A stretch of DNA of 64,000 bases from Caproiciproducens galactitolivorans (GTDB lineage: Bacteria > Bacillota > Clostridia > Oscillospirales > Acutalibacteraceae). Position numbers and translations under genes: made by a program. The notes beneath the pieces were generated by a model. It was given only the letters and a program-made list of their open reading frames with translations. It was not told the origin of the DNA and did no database searches. Where the stretch lies: assembly GCF_026672255.1 (NCBI RefSeq), contig NZ_JAPOHA010000003.1, positions 62,001 through 126,000 on the forward strand, given 5' to 3'. Below, piece after piece: positions 50,788-59,535 of the stretch. Every line of letters starts with the position of its first letter. Position 1 is the first letter of the stretch.

Positions 50788-52269
50788 ATGAGAAAATGGG
50801 CATTGTCCGCTGTTGCATTTTTACTGATGGCAAGTATCTGTTTTACGGGGTGTTCCGGTACCGCAAAAGCTTCAAAAGACGTAAACAGCCTCAGCCCGGC
50901 CAAGGCGGCGGATACTTTTTTACAGAAGACGGAAGTGATCAATAAAACCGAGGACGGCGTTATGGTTCGAACCGCCATACCAGTATTTTCCGGGTTTCCC
51001 GGCGCAGAGAAGCTGAATAAGGAAATTCAAAAAATCTCCGTGGACGGCATTGCCGAAGTGAAGGAGCAGGCAAAAGAGCTTGGGAATTCGGCGGCCGCAG
51101 GGCATCTTTATTTTATAAGCTTTTATGACTCCTTTTTAGACGGAGACGTCCTTTCCGTACGGATTTATAATGAAAATTATACAGGCGGGGCGCACGGTTT
51201 CCGCTGGATTCGGACATTTAATGTGAATATCAAAACCGGGGAGACGTATGAAACAGCCGGCGCGCTGTTTAAAGACCCGCAGGCCGGAACGAAGCGGATT
51301 ACCGATAAAATCCTTGCCGACATCAAAAGGCATCCGGAGCTGTATTTCCCCGAAGCTGTGCAGACGGTGGAAGCGCTGAAAGAAAAATATCCTTTCTATT
51401 TGGATGGGCAGAACCTGATCGTCTATTTTCAATTGTATGATATTACCCCTTATGCCGCGGGGATTCCGGAGTTTGCATTCCCGCTGAAGGATTTACAGAC
51501 CAAAGTGCCGCTGGGCGGCCATACGAGAGGGGATATCCGTCTGAACGGCAAGGATATCCAATTTACCGATCAGGTTGTTTCAAATCAGAATGGCGATTTC
51601 CTGCCGCTGAATGATACGGCCAAGGCCCTTTCCCTTACCGTGACGCAGAAGGACGGAAAGTACTTTGTGGACGGCAAAGCCGTGAAGCCGGTTATGATGG
51701 ACGGTAAGGCATATCTGCCGCTGGAAACGTTCAACGAACTTTTGAAGGATGCCGGTAAAAATGGTTTTGTCGTATTCGACGGCCAGATTCTGCGGATGTT
51801 TGCAGACAACAATACCGGGAAGGAAATCCAACTGGGATACCGGCCGGAAAACGAGCCCTCCCCCAGTTCCCAAAGCAGTTCTTCCGCAGCAGCCAAGCCG
51901 GAGAGTAAAGAAGTAAAAAAGATCGGGTATATAAAAAAGTTTGACGCAAAGGCCGGAACACTTGCGTTCGACGAAGTGGAATGGCTGACCGCTGAGGACA
52001 AAGCGCGCCTGAAGGCGCTGGGACAGGACCCGGAACATCTTACCGACGACTATTATCTTTACAATCCGTCCAAGCAAACGGAGAGTCTGAAAATTTCGGA
52101 CGCGCCGGAGTATAAAATAATCAAAGGCGACAATGAAGGTTATCATTTGATAAAAACGGATGTAAAGGGGTTTGCAGAACGTCTGAAAATACCAAATTAC
52201 GAGGCTTTATTCCATATAATCATAAAGGACGATAAAGTCATACGTATCGAGGAACAGTACGTGCCGTAA
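50788..52269 (+). CDS. Lipoprotein with DUF4163/DUF3298-like and copper-amine-oxidase-N-like domains
   Basis: A 493-residue surface lipoprotein (lipobox FTGC, cysteine near residue 22). The region of about 45-235 resembles DUF4163 followed by DUF3298 (YTGGAHGFRWIRTFNVNIKTGE near 132), a pair found in anti-sigma factor and PdaC-type surface proteins. It is followed by a stalk-like segment (PVMMDGKAYLPLETFNELLK near 292) that resembles the copper-amine-oxidase N-terminal domain, a Ser/Pro linker, and a C-terminal segment. No enzyme motif is visible. It starts after GAAAGGAAG. The next lipoprotein gene follows 59 bp later. Confidence 0.82.
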   Translation: MRKWALSAVAFLLMASICFTGCSGTAKASKDVNSLSPAKAADTFLQKTEVINKTEDGVMVRTAIPVFSGFPGAEKLNKEIQKISVDGIAEVKEQAKELGNSAAAGHLYFISFYDSFLDGDVLSVRIYNENYTGGAHGFRWIRTFNVNIKTGETYETAGALFKDPQAGTKRITDKILADIKRHPELYFPEAVQTVEALKEKYPFYLDGQNLIVYFQLYDITPYAAGIPEFAFPLKDLQTKVPLGGHTRGDIRLNGKDIQFTDQVVSNQNGDFLPLNDTAKALSLTVTQKDGKYFVDGKAVKPVMMDGKAYLPLETFNELLKDAGKNGFVVFDGQILRMFADNNTGKEIQLGYRPENEPSPSSQSSSSAAAKPESKEVKKIGYIKKFDAKAGTLAFDEVEWLTAEDKARLKALGQDPEHLTDDYYLYNPSKQTESLKISDAPEYKIIKGDNEGYHLIKTDVKGFAERLKIPNYEALFHIIIKDDKVIRIEEQYVP

Positions 52270-52328
52270 ACCGGAAGGGAATACCAAGCAGTACCGTAAG
52301 GGTAAAGTAAACAGAGAGGAAGAATGGA

Positions 52329-53348
52329 ATGAAAAACAGAGCAATACGAAGGTTTTCTGCGGTACTTATTTGTGCCGCCGTACTGTTGGGCGTGTTTGCC
52401 GCCTGTAACAGCGCGTCTTCAGGCGGGCCGCCGGCTAAGAAATCACTGGTAATGGAGGCACGGAATACTTCCGCCGCCGGTATGGCGGCCGATCAGGCGG
52501 CAACATCGGGCGCGCAGAAAACAACAAGCGCGGCTTCCGGTTCCCAATCCGTCTCGTCGGCAATGAAAGCGGCTTCCAGCCAAAAGATTATTGAGCAGTT
52601 GTCCTATCAGCTAGAGACCCTGAAATTCGACGATTCCGTGAAGAAGATTCAAAGCCTTTGCAGTGAAATGGGCGGCTATGTGCAGGATTCCAATGTAACC
52701 GGCAGCGGTTTGGTACAGAAGAATCTGCGCAACGCCAATTATGTCCTTCGGATTCCGCAGGAAAAGCTCGGCCAATTTAAGAACAGCGCGGGCTCAATCG
52801 GCAATATTGTGAGTTTTTCCACTTCCAGTGAGAATGTAAGCGAAAAATACTATGACACGGAGGCGCGGCTGAAAAGCCTGCGCACCCAGCAGGAAAGGCT
52901 GCTTGCCCTGCTGAAAAAATCCGGTTCGCTTGCCGATGTCGTAACGCTGGAAAAGGCGCTTGCCGACGTGAATTATCAGATTGAGCAATTAACCGGCACG
53001 CTTCGCAAGTATGATTCGCTGATCGATTACAGCACGGTGAATATCCAGCTGAACGAGGTTGTCAAGCCGACGGAACTGGAGAAAACACCGGTGAGCGTCG
53101 GGGACAAAATCCAGAAGCAGTTCAAGGATTCGCTTCGCGCGCTCGGCGGGTTCGGCGAGGGCCTTCTGGTGTTCCTTATTGGCGGATCACCGATTCTGGT
53201 GCCGCTCCTTCTGGTTGCCTTGTTTGTGATTTTCCGCATCCGCAGAAAGAGGAAGCAAACGAAAAAGGAAAACGAACAACCCGTGGCGCCGCTTTTAACA
53301 AAAAGTCTCTCCGACGAAAAGAAGGAAGACCCGGAAAAGAAGACATAA
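52329..53348 (+). CDS. DUF4349 domain lipoprotein
   Basis: A 339-residue lipoprotein with signal peptide and lipobox FAAC (cysteine near residue 26), a Ser/Ala-rich segment, the DUF4349 domain (about 90-260) built mostly of helices and a coiled-coil region (RLKSLRTQQERLLALLKKS), then one transmembrane helix (about 285-305) and a basic tail (RIRRKRKQTKK). The presence of both a lipid anchor and a C-terminal helix means both ends are membrane-attached. Function unknown. Probably co-transcribed with the preceding lipoprotein gene. Confidence 0.86.
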   Translation: MKNRAIRRFSAVLICAAVLLGVFAACNSASSGGPPAKKSLVMEARNTSAAGMAADQAATSGAQKTTSAASGSQSVSSAMKAASSQKIIEQLSYQLETLKFDDSVKKIQSLCSEMGGYVQDSNVTGSGLVQKNLRNANYVLRIPQEKLGQFKNSAGSIGNIVSFSTSSENVSEKYYDTEARLKSLRTQQERLLALLKKSGSLADVVTLEKALADVNYQIEQLTGTLRKYDSLIDYSTVNIQLNEVVKPTELEKTPVSVGDKIQKQFKDSLRALGGFGEGLLVFLIGGSPILVPLLLVALFVIFRIRRKRKQTKKENEQPVAPLLTKSLSDEKKEDPEKKT

Positions 53349-53356
53349 GCAAAGTA

Positions 53357-53389
53357 AAAACGCCTCCCCGACCGGGGAGGCGTTTAAAA
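53357..53389. terminator. Bidirectional terminator between the DUF4349 gene and glyQS
   Basis: AAACGCCTCCCC pairs with GGGGAGGCGTTT around a four-base loop; A- and T-rich flanks. Confidence 0.92.
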
Positions 53390-53397
53390 TTTCATCC

Positions 53398-54771
53398 TTA
53401 AAATTCAATTTTCTTTTCGATGTAGCCTGCCAGATCGTCAATCGCGATACGCTCCTGCTGCATGGTGTCGCGGTCGCGAACGGTTACACAGCCGTCTTCT
53501 TCACTCTGGAAATCGTACGTAATGCAGAACGGCGTGCCGATTTCGTCCTGGCGGCGGTAACGCTTGCCGATGGAACCGGAATCGTCGTAATCCACCATGA
53601 ATTTCTTGGCGAGCCTTGTGTAGATATCCTGTGCCTTGTCGTTGAGCTTCTTGGAAAGCGGCAGCACAGCGGCCTTGTAAGGAGCAAGCGCCGGATGCAG
53701 GCGCAGAACGACACGGGTATCCTTCTCATCGATTTTTTCCTCGTCGTAAGCGTCGCAGAGGAAGGCCAGCGCAACGCGGTCCGCGCCGAGCGAAGGCTCG
53801 ACAACATAGGGAATATAGCGTTCGTTCGTTTCCGGATCGAAATATTCCAGGCTCTTGCCCGAATGGTTCTGGTGCTGTGTCAGATCGTAGCTTGTGCGGT
53901 CGGCAATACCCCAGAGCTCGCCCCAGCCGAACGGGAACAGGAACTCAATATCGGTGGTCGCTTTGGAATAGAAGGACAGCTCCTCCTTCTCATGGTCGCG
54001 CAGACGCATGTGTTCCTCGGTCATGCCGAGATTCAGGAGCCACTTTTTGCAGTAATCTTTCCAGTAATAGAACCAGTCGAGGTCGGTGTCCGGCTTGCAG
54101 AAGAATTCCAGCTCCATCTGCTCGAATTCGCGTGTGCGGAAGGTGAAGTTGCCCGGCGTAATTTCATTGCGGAAGCTTTTGCCGACCTGCGCAACGCCGA
54201 ACGGTAATTTGCGGCGGGTTGTACGCTGAATGTTGGCAAAGTTTACGAAAATACCCTGCGCGGTTTCCGGGCGGAGGTAAATCTCATTTTTCGCATCCTC
54301 CGTTACACCCTGAAAGGTTTTGAACATCAGGTTGAACTTGCGGATATCGGTGAAATTTGCGGAACCGCAATCCGGGCATTTGATGTTGTTCTCTTTAATG
54401 TATGCCGCCATCTGATCGAAGGTCATGCCGTTTGCGTCGCCGCCGGCGTCTTCAATCAGTTTATCCGCGCGGTGGCGTGTTTTGCAGTCGCGGCAGTCCA
54501 TCAGAGGGTCGGAAAATCCGCCGACATGGCCGGAAGCAACCCAAACCTGGGGATTCATTAAAATCGCGCTGTCCAGTCCCACATTGTATTGGCTTTCCTG
54601 AACGAACTTTTTCAGCCACGCGCGTTTTACGTTATTTTTAAACTCTACGCCGAGCGGGCCGTAGTCCCATGTGTTTGACAGTCCGCCGTAAATTTCGCTT
54701 CCCGAGTATACAAACCCGCGGTTTTTGCATAGGCCGACGATTTTTTCCATGGTTTTTTCTGTTGCCAACAT
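53398..54771 (-). CDS. glyQS: Glycyl-tRNA synthetase (dimeric alpha2 type)
   Basis: Charges tRNA-Gly. The 457-residue single-chain enzyme is of the eukaryote/archaeon-like alpha2 type, rather than the alpha2beta2 GlyQ/GlyS of many bacteria. Class II motifs are visible: [16 protein letters not shown] near residue 38, motif 2 [25 protein letters not shown] near 201, and motif 3 near [13 protein letters not shown] at 330. The C-terminal anticodon domain includes [16 protein letters not shown] zinc-ribbon-like [19 protein letters not shown] lies in the insertion. There is no T-box leader; the gtrA gene is only 39 bp upstream, so glyQS probably shares its promoter. Confidence 0.96.
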   Translation of the reverse strand: MLATEKTMEKIVGLCKNRGFVYSGSEIYGGLSNTWDYGPLGVEFKNNVKRAWLKKFVQESQYNVGLDSAILMNPQVWVASGHVGGFSDPLMDCRDCKTRHRADKLIEDAGGDANGMTFDQMAAYIKENNIKCPDCGSANFTDIRKFNLMFKTFQGVTEDAKNEIYLRPETAQGIFVNFANIQRTTRRKLPFGVAQVGKSFRNEITPGNFTFRTREFEQMELEFFCKPDTDLDWFYYWKDYCKKWLLNLGMTEEHMRLRDHEKEELSFYSKATTDIEFLFPFGWGELWGIADRTSYDLTQHQNHSGKSLEYFDPETNERYIPYVVEPSLGADRVALAFLCDAYDEEKIDEKDTRVVLRLHPALAPYKAAVLPLSKKLNDKAQDIYTRLAKKFMVDYDDSGSIGKRYRRQDEIGTPFCITYDFQSEEDGCVTVRDRDTMQQERIAIDDLAGYIEKKIEF

Positions 54772-54810
54772 GTTCTTTCCTCCATAATCAGGGGCGCTGG
54801 CTGCGCTCCA

Positions 54811-55281
54811 TTATTTTTTAAAGATAAACCATTTGCTCAGTACATAATTGATCACGATCACAATCACATTCATCAGGATTTTGGCGATCCAGTCGTTCCA
54901 TATCAGGACGGTTACCAACAGGTACATTCCCAGCGAGTCCACAGCGAGTGAAAACAGGCGCGCGCTTACAAAAGAAACCAGTTCGCGCCTTACCAGACCG
55001 GCGGCGAAGCTTTTGCTTTTAAATACATAAAGCTTGTTGGTAATAAACGCAAAGGCAACCGACAAAATCCATGCGATCGTGTTGGCGGTCAGTACATCCC
55101 ACTGGCTGTTCCAGTGGATGACCGGGCGCAGAAGGCCGTAGCTTACAATGTTCACAACGGTTGTAAGCATGCCGAATATAATATAGGAAATCATTTCCGG
55201 GGTTGTGAGAAAGCACCAGAGCTTTTTCAGCTTTTCCAAATATCTGCACCGCCATTTCCTAATATCTTTATAGTTTACCAT
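54811..55281 (-). CDS. GtrA family membrane protein
   Basis: A 156-residue protein with four helices of the GtrA type, characterised by LTTVVNIVSYGLLR near residue 40, LSVAFAFITNKLYVFKS and the closing VINYVLSKWFIFKK. Members are thought to help move or add polyprenyl-linked sugars at the membrane. The exact start is uncertain: ATG 55281 has only CAGG close before it, and a TTG 15 codons in is an alternative. A perfect promoter lies about 120 bp upstream on the same strand. It shares transcription with glyQS, an odd pairing. Confidence 0.87.
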   Translation of the reverse strand: MVNYKDIRKWRCRYLEKLKKLWCFLTTPEMISYIIFGMLTTVVNIVSYGLLRPVIHWNSQWDVLTANTIAWILSVAFAFITNKLYVFKSKSFAAGLVRRELVSFVSARLFSLAVDSLGMYLLVTVLIWNDWIAKILMNVIVIVINYVLSKWFIFKK

Positions 55282-55369
55282 CCTGCGGCTCTGCTTGCAA
55301 GTGCTTTATCTCGATTGGAAGGGGGATTTGCCGCTCAGCCAGCCCTGCTCTCTCCATTTATACCGCAGC
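55282..55369. other. 5' leader of gtrA-glyQS, no gene
   Basis: The first part of a 323-base gap. It contains no convincing open frame. No T-box (no GGTGGNACCGCG-type core) or other riboswitch was recognised. The rest of the gap holds three promoters and a hairpin listed separately. Confidence 0.55.
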
Positions 55370-55398
55370 TTGCTATTTTTTCCCAAGTGCAATATACT
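55370..55398 (+). promoter_or_regulatory. Possible plus-strand promoter facing the gtrA promoter
   Basis: TTGCTA and TATACT are exactly 17 bp apart. A transcript from here would run about 100 bases to the terminator-like hairpin at 55467-55501. It faces the gtrA promoter and would overlap its transcript at the 5' ends. Confidence 0.35.
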
Positions 55399-55401
55399 AT
55401 C

Positions 55402-55430
55402 ACTATAAAATGTACGGATCGGCCTGTCAA
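55402..55430 (-). promoter_or_regulatory. Predicted sigma-A promoter of gtrA-glyQS
   Basis: On the minus strand TTGACA and TATAGT are exactly 17 bp apart, giving a leader of about 115 bases before gtrA. Confidence 0.65.
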
Positions 55431-55466
55431 GGAGTGAAAAAGAAAATCAGCGGATTTCAAGCCTGC

Positions 55467-55501
55467 CGGAAAGGTTTTCCATGTTTTCCTTTCCGTTTTT
55501 G
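55467..55501 (+). terminator. Terminator-like hairpin without an upstream plus-strand gene
   Basis: CGGAAAGG pairs with CCTTTCCG around a 13-base loop and is followed by TTTTT. With the promoter at 55370 it would delimit a short non-coding transcript. Confidence 0.5.
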
Positions 55502-55511
55502 GTAAAATTCA

Positions 55512-55539
55512 TTGCTTTGTCACATTTATCCATTATACT
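55512..55539 (+). promoter_or_regulatory. Predicted sigma-A promoter for the gene at 55605
   Basis: TTGCTT and TATACT are 16 bp apart, about 60 bp before the start codon. Confidence 0.45.
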
Positions 55540-55604
55540 ATAAATGATTTTTAAAATGCCGATGAACGTGCTTTCATGAGAATCTGAATACAGGAGGGAC
55601 CTTT

Positions 55605-57149
55605 ATGAAAAAAATTGCGGCTGTAATCCTTTCCGCGGCGTTTCTTTTAACAACCTTTCCGGTTACCGCCCGCGCTTATTCCAGTGATACGCAGGTTATT
55701 AACACACATGGTTCCAAAACCTATATGGGAACCGAGGAATGCTGGAGTGAAAGGTGGGACTCCAGCAACTTTACCGATGTTACCGATGAAGATGTCGACA
55801 GTAACGAAGATCTGGTGATTAAGGGCGGCAAGATCGGCGACGTAACCGTCGGCGACGGCCAGAGCCTTACGATAAAAGGCGGCATCATGGATGATGTGGT
55901 ATGCGACGGCGATATCACCATGACCGGCGGTACGGCGGATTCCCTGGATTCCGACTCCAATATCCAAATGAGCGGTGGGAAGGTTTCCGGCAATGTAAAA
56001 GCCGAGCAGGATACGGTAACGCTGTCCGGAAGTGCCGCGGTGGGCGGCGATGTGTCCGGCAAGGAAGTCGATGTCCACGCGGCCGGCGGCAGCTCGGTCT
56101 CCGTTTCCGGAACAACGGAATTTTCCGAAAGCATGCTTTTACAGGGCTCAAGCTGCAATCTCCGCAAAATCGACGGCCAAAGCTCCGGCACATTGACCTT
56201 CCGGAACTTTTCGGGAAGCATTTCCGCCGTAAGCAGCGTCATTAACATGTCGGTTGAATCCCAAAGCACGGTAACCGCGAAGAACAATATGGAATTGGAT
56301 ACCCTTTCGATTGAGGAGAATTCGACCTTCGTTACCAACTCGGCGCTGACGGTCAACAACATCCAGGGGCCGGGTGCGCTGATCACCGCTCCGGGCAGCC
56401 TTACCGTGAATACAGGAATGTCCGGCTACCCTGTTCTGAACTTTAACGGAAGCGAAAGGGCCGGGCTTACGGTATTCAAAGCCAAAGCAAATGCCGTTAC
56501 CGAAACGCAGGCCACGGTTTTCGGCTATAACCTGTCTTTGGACCGCACCGAGGGCACTTACGATTATTTTACATTACAATCCGTTTGGGGCGAGGCTGTT
56601 ACGCTGGATAGGACTTCCGCAAGCCTTGGCAACGGAAAGGAAGTTTCGCTGAAGGCTACGGTTCCTTCGAGCGCTTCCGCGTCCGGTTATAAATTATGCT
56701 GGAAGCTTCTGGACCCCTCCGGAAAGTTTTCCATTGCGCAGGATTCCAGCAATAACACCTGCCGGGTGTATTTAACGGATACGGCGGGGTCAACCATTTA
56801 TAAAGCGACGCTGGCGGCCTATTTAATGGACTCCTACGGCAATGTTGCTTCCGGCGTAAAATCAGCGGTTTGTTCCATAACCTCTACCGGATCTTTTAAC
56901 GCCGGGCTGAGCCTTGATACCAGTACGGTAAAAATAGCGGTCGGAAATACTTATAAAGTGCTGGCCATTACCGACGCGTCCGCTCCGCCGACACAGATGT
57001 CGTATAACTCCGCGATTGCGGTGGTAGGGAAAGCAACCTATTATAACGCGAATGGCAAAAAGGGCTGGCTTTATCCGGTAAAGGCGGTTGCAAAAGGCGG
57101 CGTAACGATTGATATCGGCGGACAGAAAATGATGACAACCGTCGTTTAA
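55605..57149 (+). CDS. Secreted beta-repeat surface protein, unknown function
   Basis: A 514-residue exported protein with a classical signal peptide (cleavage after ARA near residue 24). The region of about 65-250 is a run of short turns such as IKGGKIGDVTV, IKGGIMDDVV and MSGGKVSGNV, the pattern of a right-handed beta-helix or solenoid. A second part (about 330-430) resembles an immunoglobulin-like fold (TLDRTSASLGNGKEVSLKATV), and the end looks like a bacterial Ig/SLH-neighbouring segment. No anchor motif is seen. Function could be surface display or cell-wall association; this is inference. It starts after AGGAGGG. Confidence 0.78.
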   Translation: MKKIAAVILSAAFLLTTFPVTARAYSSDTQVINTHGSKTYMGTEECWSERWDSSNFTDVTDEDVDSNEDLVIKGGKIGDVTVGDGQSLTIKGGIMDDVVCDGDITMTGGTADSLDSDSNIQMSGGKVSGNVKAEQDTVTLSGSAAVGGDVSGKEVDVHAAGGSSVSVSGTTEFSESMLLQGSSCNLRKIDGQSSGTLTFRNFSGSISAVSSVINMSVESQSTVTAKNNMELDTLSIEENSTFVTNSALTVNNIQGPGALITAPGSLTVNTGMSGYPVLNFNGSERAGLTVFKAKANAVTETQATVFGYNLSLDRTEGTYDYFTLQSVWGEAVTLDRTSASLGNGKEVSLKATVPSSASASGYKLCWKLLDPSGKFSIAQDSSNNTCRVYLTDTAGSTIYKATLAAYLMDSYGNVASGVKSAVCSITSTGSFNAGLSLDTSTVKIAVGNTYKVLAITDASAPPTQMSYNSAIAVVGKATYYNANGKKGWLYPVKAVAKGGVTIDIGGQKMMTTVV

Positions 57150-57194
57150 AAGAACGAAAGATATTGCATTGCGTATGGTAATGCTGATAGAATC

Positions 57195-57229
57195 GAAAAA
57201 CTCCGGGCTGTCGGCCCGGAGTTTTTTGA
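57195..57229. terminator. Bidirectional terminator between the beta-repeat gene and the sugar operon
   Basis: AAAACTCCGGGC pairs with GCCCGGAGTTTT around a five-base loop, with T-run on the right and A-run on the left. It ends the leftward PTS operon too. Confidence 0.92.
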
Positions 57230-57241
57230 TTAAGAATAGGA

Positions 57242-58087
57242 TTATGCTTTTCCCGCGCTGCCGCATACCTGAATTTTCGCTTTTACCAGTTCCTTTACGG
57301 CAATGCGGGCGGGACCAAGGTATTTCTTTGGGTCAAAATCGTTCGGGTGCTCCGCCATATGTGCTTTGATTGCTGCGGTAAACGCAATGCGCAGTTCGGT
57401 GGCGAAATTGATTTTGTTCATGCCTTTTTCCACGCCTTCGCGCAGCGCTTCGTCGGAAAGCCCGGAAGCGCCGTGCATGACAAGCGGGACGGAGACCGTT
57501 TTTTTAATCAGGGTGGTTCGGTTAAAGTCGAGTACCGGTTTTTTGGCGTAGATGCCGTGAGCGGTTCCGATGGCGACAGCCAGCGAGGAAATCCCGGTGC
57601 GGTTTACAAACTCCGCCGCCTGACCGGGGTCGGTGTACTGGCTCTCGCCGCTTTCGGTGTCGTCTTCCTTGCCGCCGATTTTTCCCAGCTCGGATTCGAC
57701 CGGGATGCCGAAATTGTCCGCGTAATCGCGTACCTTCTGCGTAACGCGGATATTTTCTTCAAAGGGAAGGGCGGAACCGTCGATCATAACAGAGGTGTAG
57801 CCGCTGTCGATACATTCCTCCGCCAGCTCGAAGTTCGCGCCGTGGTCAAGATGAAGGGCTACCGGCATACCGGTAGATTCGGCGGCGGCTTTTGCCATAT
57901 GTACGAAATAGACAGGCGGGAAATATTTCAGCGTGGAAGAGGTTGTCTGAATGATGACGGGAGCGTTTAACTCCTCCGCGGCGTGGACGATGCCCCAGAC
58001 CATCTCGGCATTTTCCGCGTTGAACGCGCCCACCGCGTATCCGCCGTTTTTGGCATCGTTCAGCATTTTTTTGGTCGTTACCAGCAT
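57242..58087 (-). CDS. Class II ketose-bisphosphate aldolase (tagatose/fructose-bisphosphate type)
   Basis: Cleaves a ketose bisphosphate to dihydroxyacetone phosphate and glyceraldehyde 3-phosphate with a zinc ion. The 281-residue protein shows the zinc site VALHLDHGANFE near residue 76, MIDGSALPFEENI near 100, SELGKIGG near 135 and AVAIGTAHGIY near 170, with the late HGASGLSDE near 208. The sequence is closest in pattern to the GatY/KbaY (tagatose-1,6-bisphosphate) group rather than the housekeeping enzyme, but fructose-bisphosphate cannot be excluded. It is the last gene of the PTS operon, 17 bp after the SIS gene, consistent with sugar catabolism. Confidence 0.9.
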   Translation of the reverse strand: MLVTTKKMLNDAKNGGYAVGAFNAENAEMVWGIVHAAEELNAPVIIQTTSSTLKYFPPVYFVHMAKAAAESTGMPVALHLDHGANFELAEECIDSGYTSVMIDGSALPFEENIRVTQKVRDYADNFGIPVESELGKIGGKEDDTESGESQYTDPGQAAEFVNRTGISSLAVAIGTAHGIYAKKPVLDFNRTTLIKKTVSVPLVMHGASGLSDEALREGVEKGMNKINFATELRIAFTAAIKAHMAEHPNDFDPKKYLGPARIAVKELVKAKIQVCGSAGKA

Positions 58088-58104
58088 GATTCGCTTGCCT
58101 CCTG

Positions 58105-59145
58105 TTACTTCAGTGTGATATAGGCGTTCAGCCCGGTGGGGGCGTCGGGGTTTATTCCGGTGGCAAGGGCTTTGGTCAGCGCGATCATCTGCATGGTGTA
58201 AATGAACGGGATGCCGTATGCCTCAAAGCGGTTGATGCCGCTGACGGAGATATGAAGGTCGGAGCCGTAAACATTGGTCGGCTCGGAGCCAAAGGTGACC
58301 ACGGTGCCGTTATGCTTCTTCACGTCGTCGATCATGTCGCGCTGATAGGTGCTTTCGTTCGGCTGTACGGCAAAAATGGTGAGGGTCCTGGCGTTGTTTA
58401 ACACCTTGGGGCCGTGGCGGTAGTCGAGCATGGGAAAGTATTTGCCGCTAATGAGCGAGATTTCGGTAAAGGCCAGCGCACCTTCCTCCGCAATGCCGCA
58501 GAGCACGCCGTCGGCAAGGACGACCACGTCGGTAAAATCTTTTTTTCCGATGGTCTCCAACTCGGAGCGATATTTTTCCATATGGTCCCTGTTCTGGTCG
58601 ATCACCGTTTTCACAGCGGCTTTCAGTTCGCCGTCACCGTAGCAGATCGCGTTGATCAGCAGGCTGGCGGCGTACAGGTTGGTGACGGAACGGGTTTGGC
58701 AGACGCTGTTGTCATAAGCCCATGGAAGGACGACGGTTAAATCGGAAAGCCCCTCAAGGGCGCTGTTTTCCTTCATGGTAATCGATACGACTTTGACATT
58801 GGCGGTCTTTTTCATGTACTCAACCGCACGGACAATCTCCGTGGTCATGCCGGAACGGGACAGGACAAGCACAATGCTGTTTTCAATGGTATGAAGATAG
58901 GTATCCGGATTGACAAGGTAATCGCCGCCCGCAAGTGCGGCGGCGGAGGTGTTCGGGCGGGTGATGAACATACGCTCGTTGCTCTTGGAGAGCATATAGC
59001 TTGAACCGCAGCCCATCAATATGAATTTGCGCTCTGTGTTTTCCCGGAAGAAAGTACGGATTTCTTCTTCCTGTCTGAGCACCTGCGCATAGGTTTTATC
59101 GAGGGCGTCTTTCGTCGCCATGATTTCCTGTTCTGTCAAATACAT
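58105..59145 (-). CDS. SIS-domain sugar-phosphate isomerase/deaminase
   Basis: A 346-residue cytosolic protein with two SIS domains. The first has MGCGSSYMLSKSNERMF near residue 42 and VLSRSGMTTEIVRAVE near 93; the second has DYRHGPKVLNNA near 240. It resembles AgaS (galactosamine-6-phosphate deaminase) and FrlB-type deglycases; I cannot separate them by eye. Its position beside a GatY/KbaY-like aldolase and a mannose-family PTS favours an amino sugar. I start it at ATG 59145 after GAGAGGG; a longer form has no ribosome binding site. Confidence 0.88.
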   Translation of the reverse strand: MYLTEQEIMATKDALDKTYAQVLRQEEEIRTFFRENTERKFILMGCGSSYMLSKSNERMFITRPNTSAAALAGGDYLVNPDTYLHTIENSIVLVLSRSGMTTEIVRAVEYMKKTANVKVVSITMKENSALEGLSDLTVVLPWAYDNSVCQTRSVTNLYAASLLINAICYGDGELKAAVKTVIDQNRDHMEKYRSELETIGKKDFTDVVVLADGVLCGIAEEGALAFTEISLISGKYFPMLDYRHGPKVLNNARTLTIFAVQPNESTYQRDMIDDVKKHNGTVVTFGSEPTNVYGSDLHISVSGINRFEAYGIPFIYTMQMIALTKALATGINPDAPTGLNAYITLK

Positions 59146-59202
59146 TTTTTTCCCTCTCTGTCTGTTTTGTATTTTCGGCAGCCCGGCTTTCATCCCGGAA
59201 CG

Positions 59203-59472
59203 TTATTCGCCGAATTTTGAGTCGATCAGCTCGACCAGGGCGTCGACGGCGGCTGCCTCGTCTTCGCCTTCTGCGGTAATTTCAACCTGCATGCCCTGGC
59301 TCAGGCTGAGCGCCAAAATCAGGATAATGGATTTTGCGCTGGCGGTTTCATCGTCGTCCACGTTCTTAATCGTAATTTTAGAATTGAATTTCGAAGCACA
59401 CTTCACAAAGTCGGAAGCGGGGCGGGCATGCAGGCCGGTTTTATTTTGAATGGTTGTTATTTTCGAATACAT
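59203..59472 (-). CDS. ptsH: HPr-like phosphocarrier protein
   Basis: An 89-residue carrier that takes phosphate from EI and hands it to EIIA. His15 in GLHARPAS is the phosphorylation site. The regulatory serine region is shifted by two residues (Ser48 in SAKSIILILAL); the usual KSIMGVMSLG is replaced, so control by HPr kinase may differ. It is followed by a SIS gene and preceded by EI in a substrate-specific operon, so it may be a dedicated carrier rather than the general HPr. The ATG follows AGGAGGGATC. Confidence 0.93.
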   Translation of the reverse strand: MYSKITTIQNKTGLHARPASDFVKCASKFNSKITIKNVDDDETASAKSIILILALSLSQGMQVEITAEGEDEAAAVDALVELIDSKFGE

Positions 59473-59535
59473 GGCGGATCCCTCCTTGATATCAAAATGG
59501 ATTCTTTTCCTGCTTCCATGCGGCAGGGGGCATTC

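Noticed and set aside
54772-55401. T-box leader for glyQS
   Set aside because: Only 39 bp separate gtrA and glyQS, and no T-box core is present in the gtrA leader.
55433-55507. Small GTG-started frame in the possible non-coding transcript
   Set aside because: Its start overlaps the AAGGAG that would have to serve it, and the frame runs through the terminator-like hairpin.
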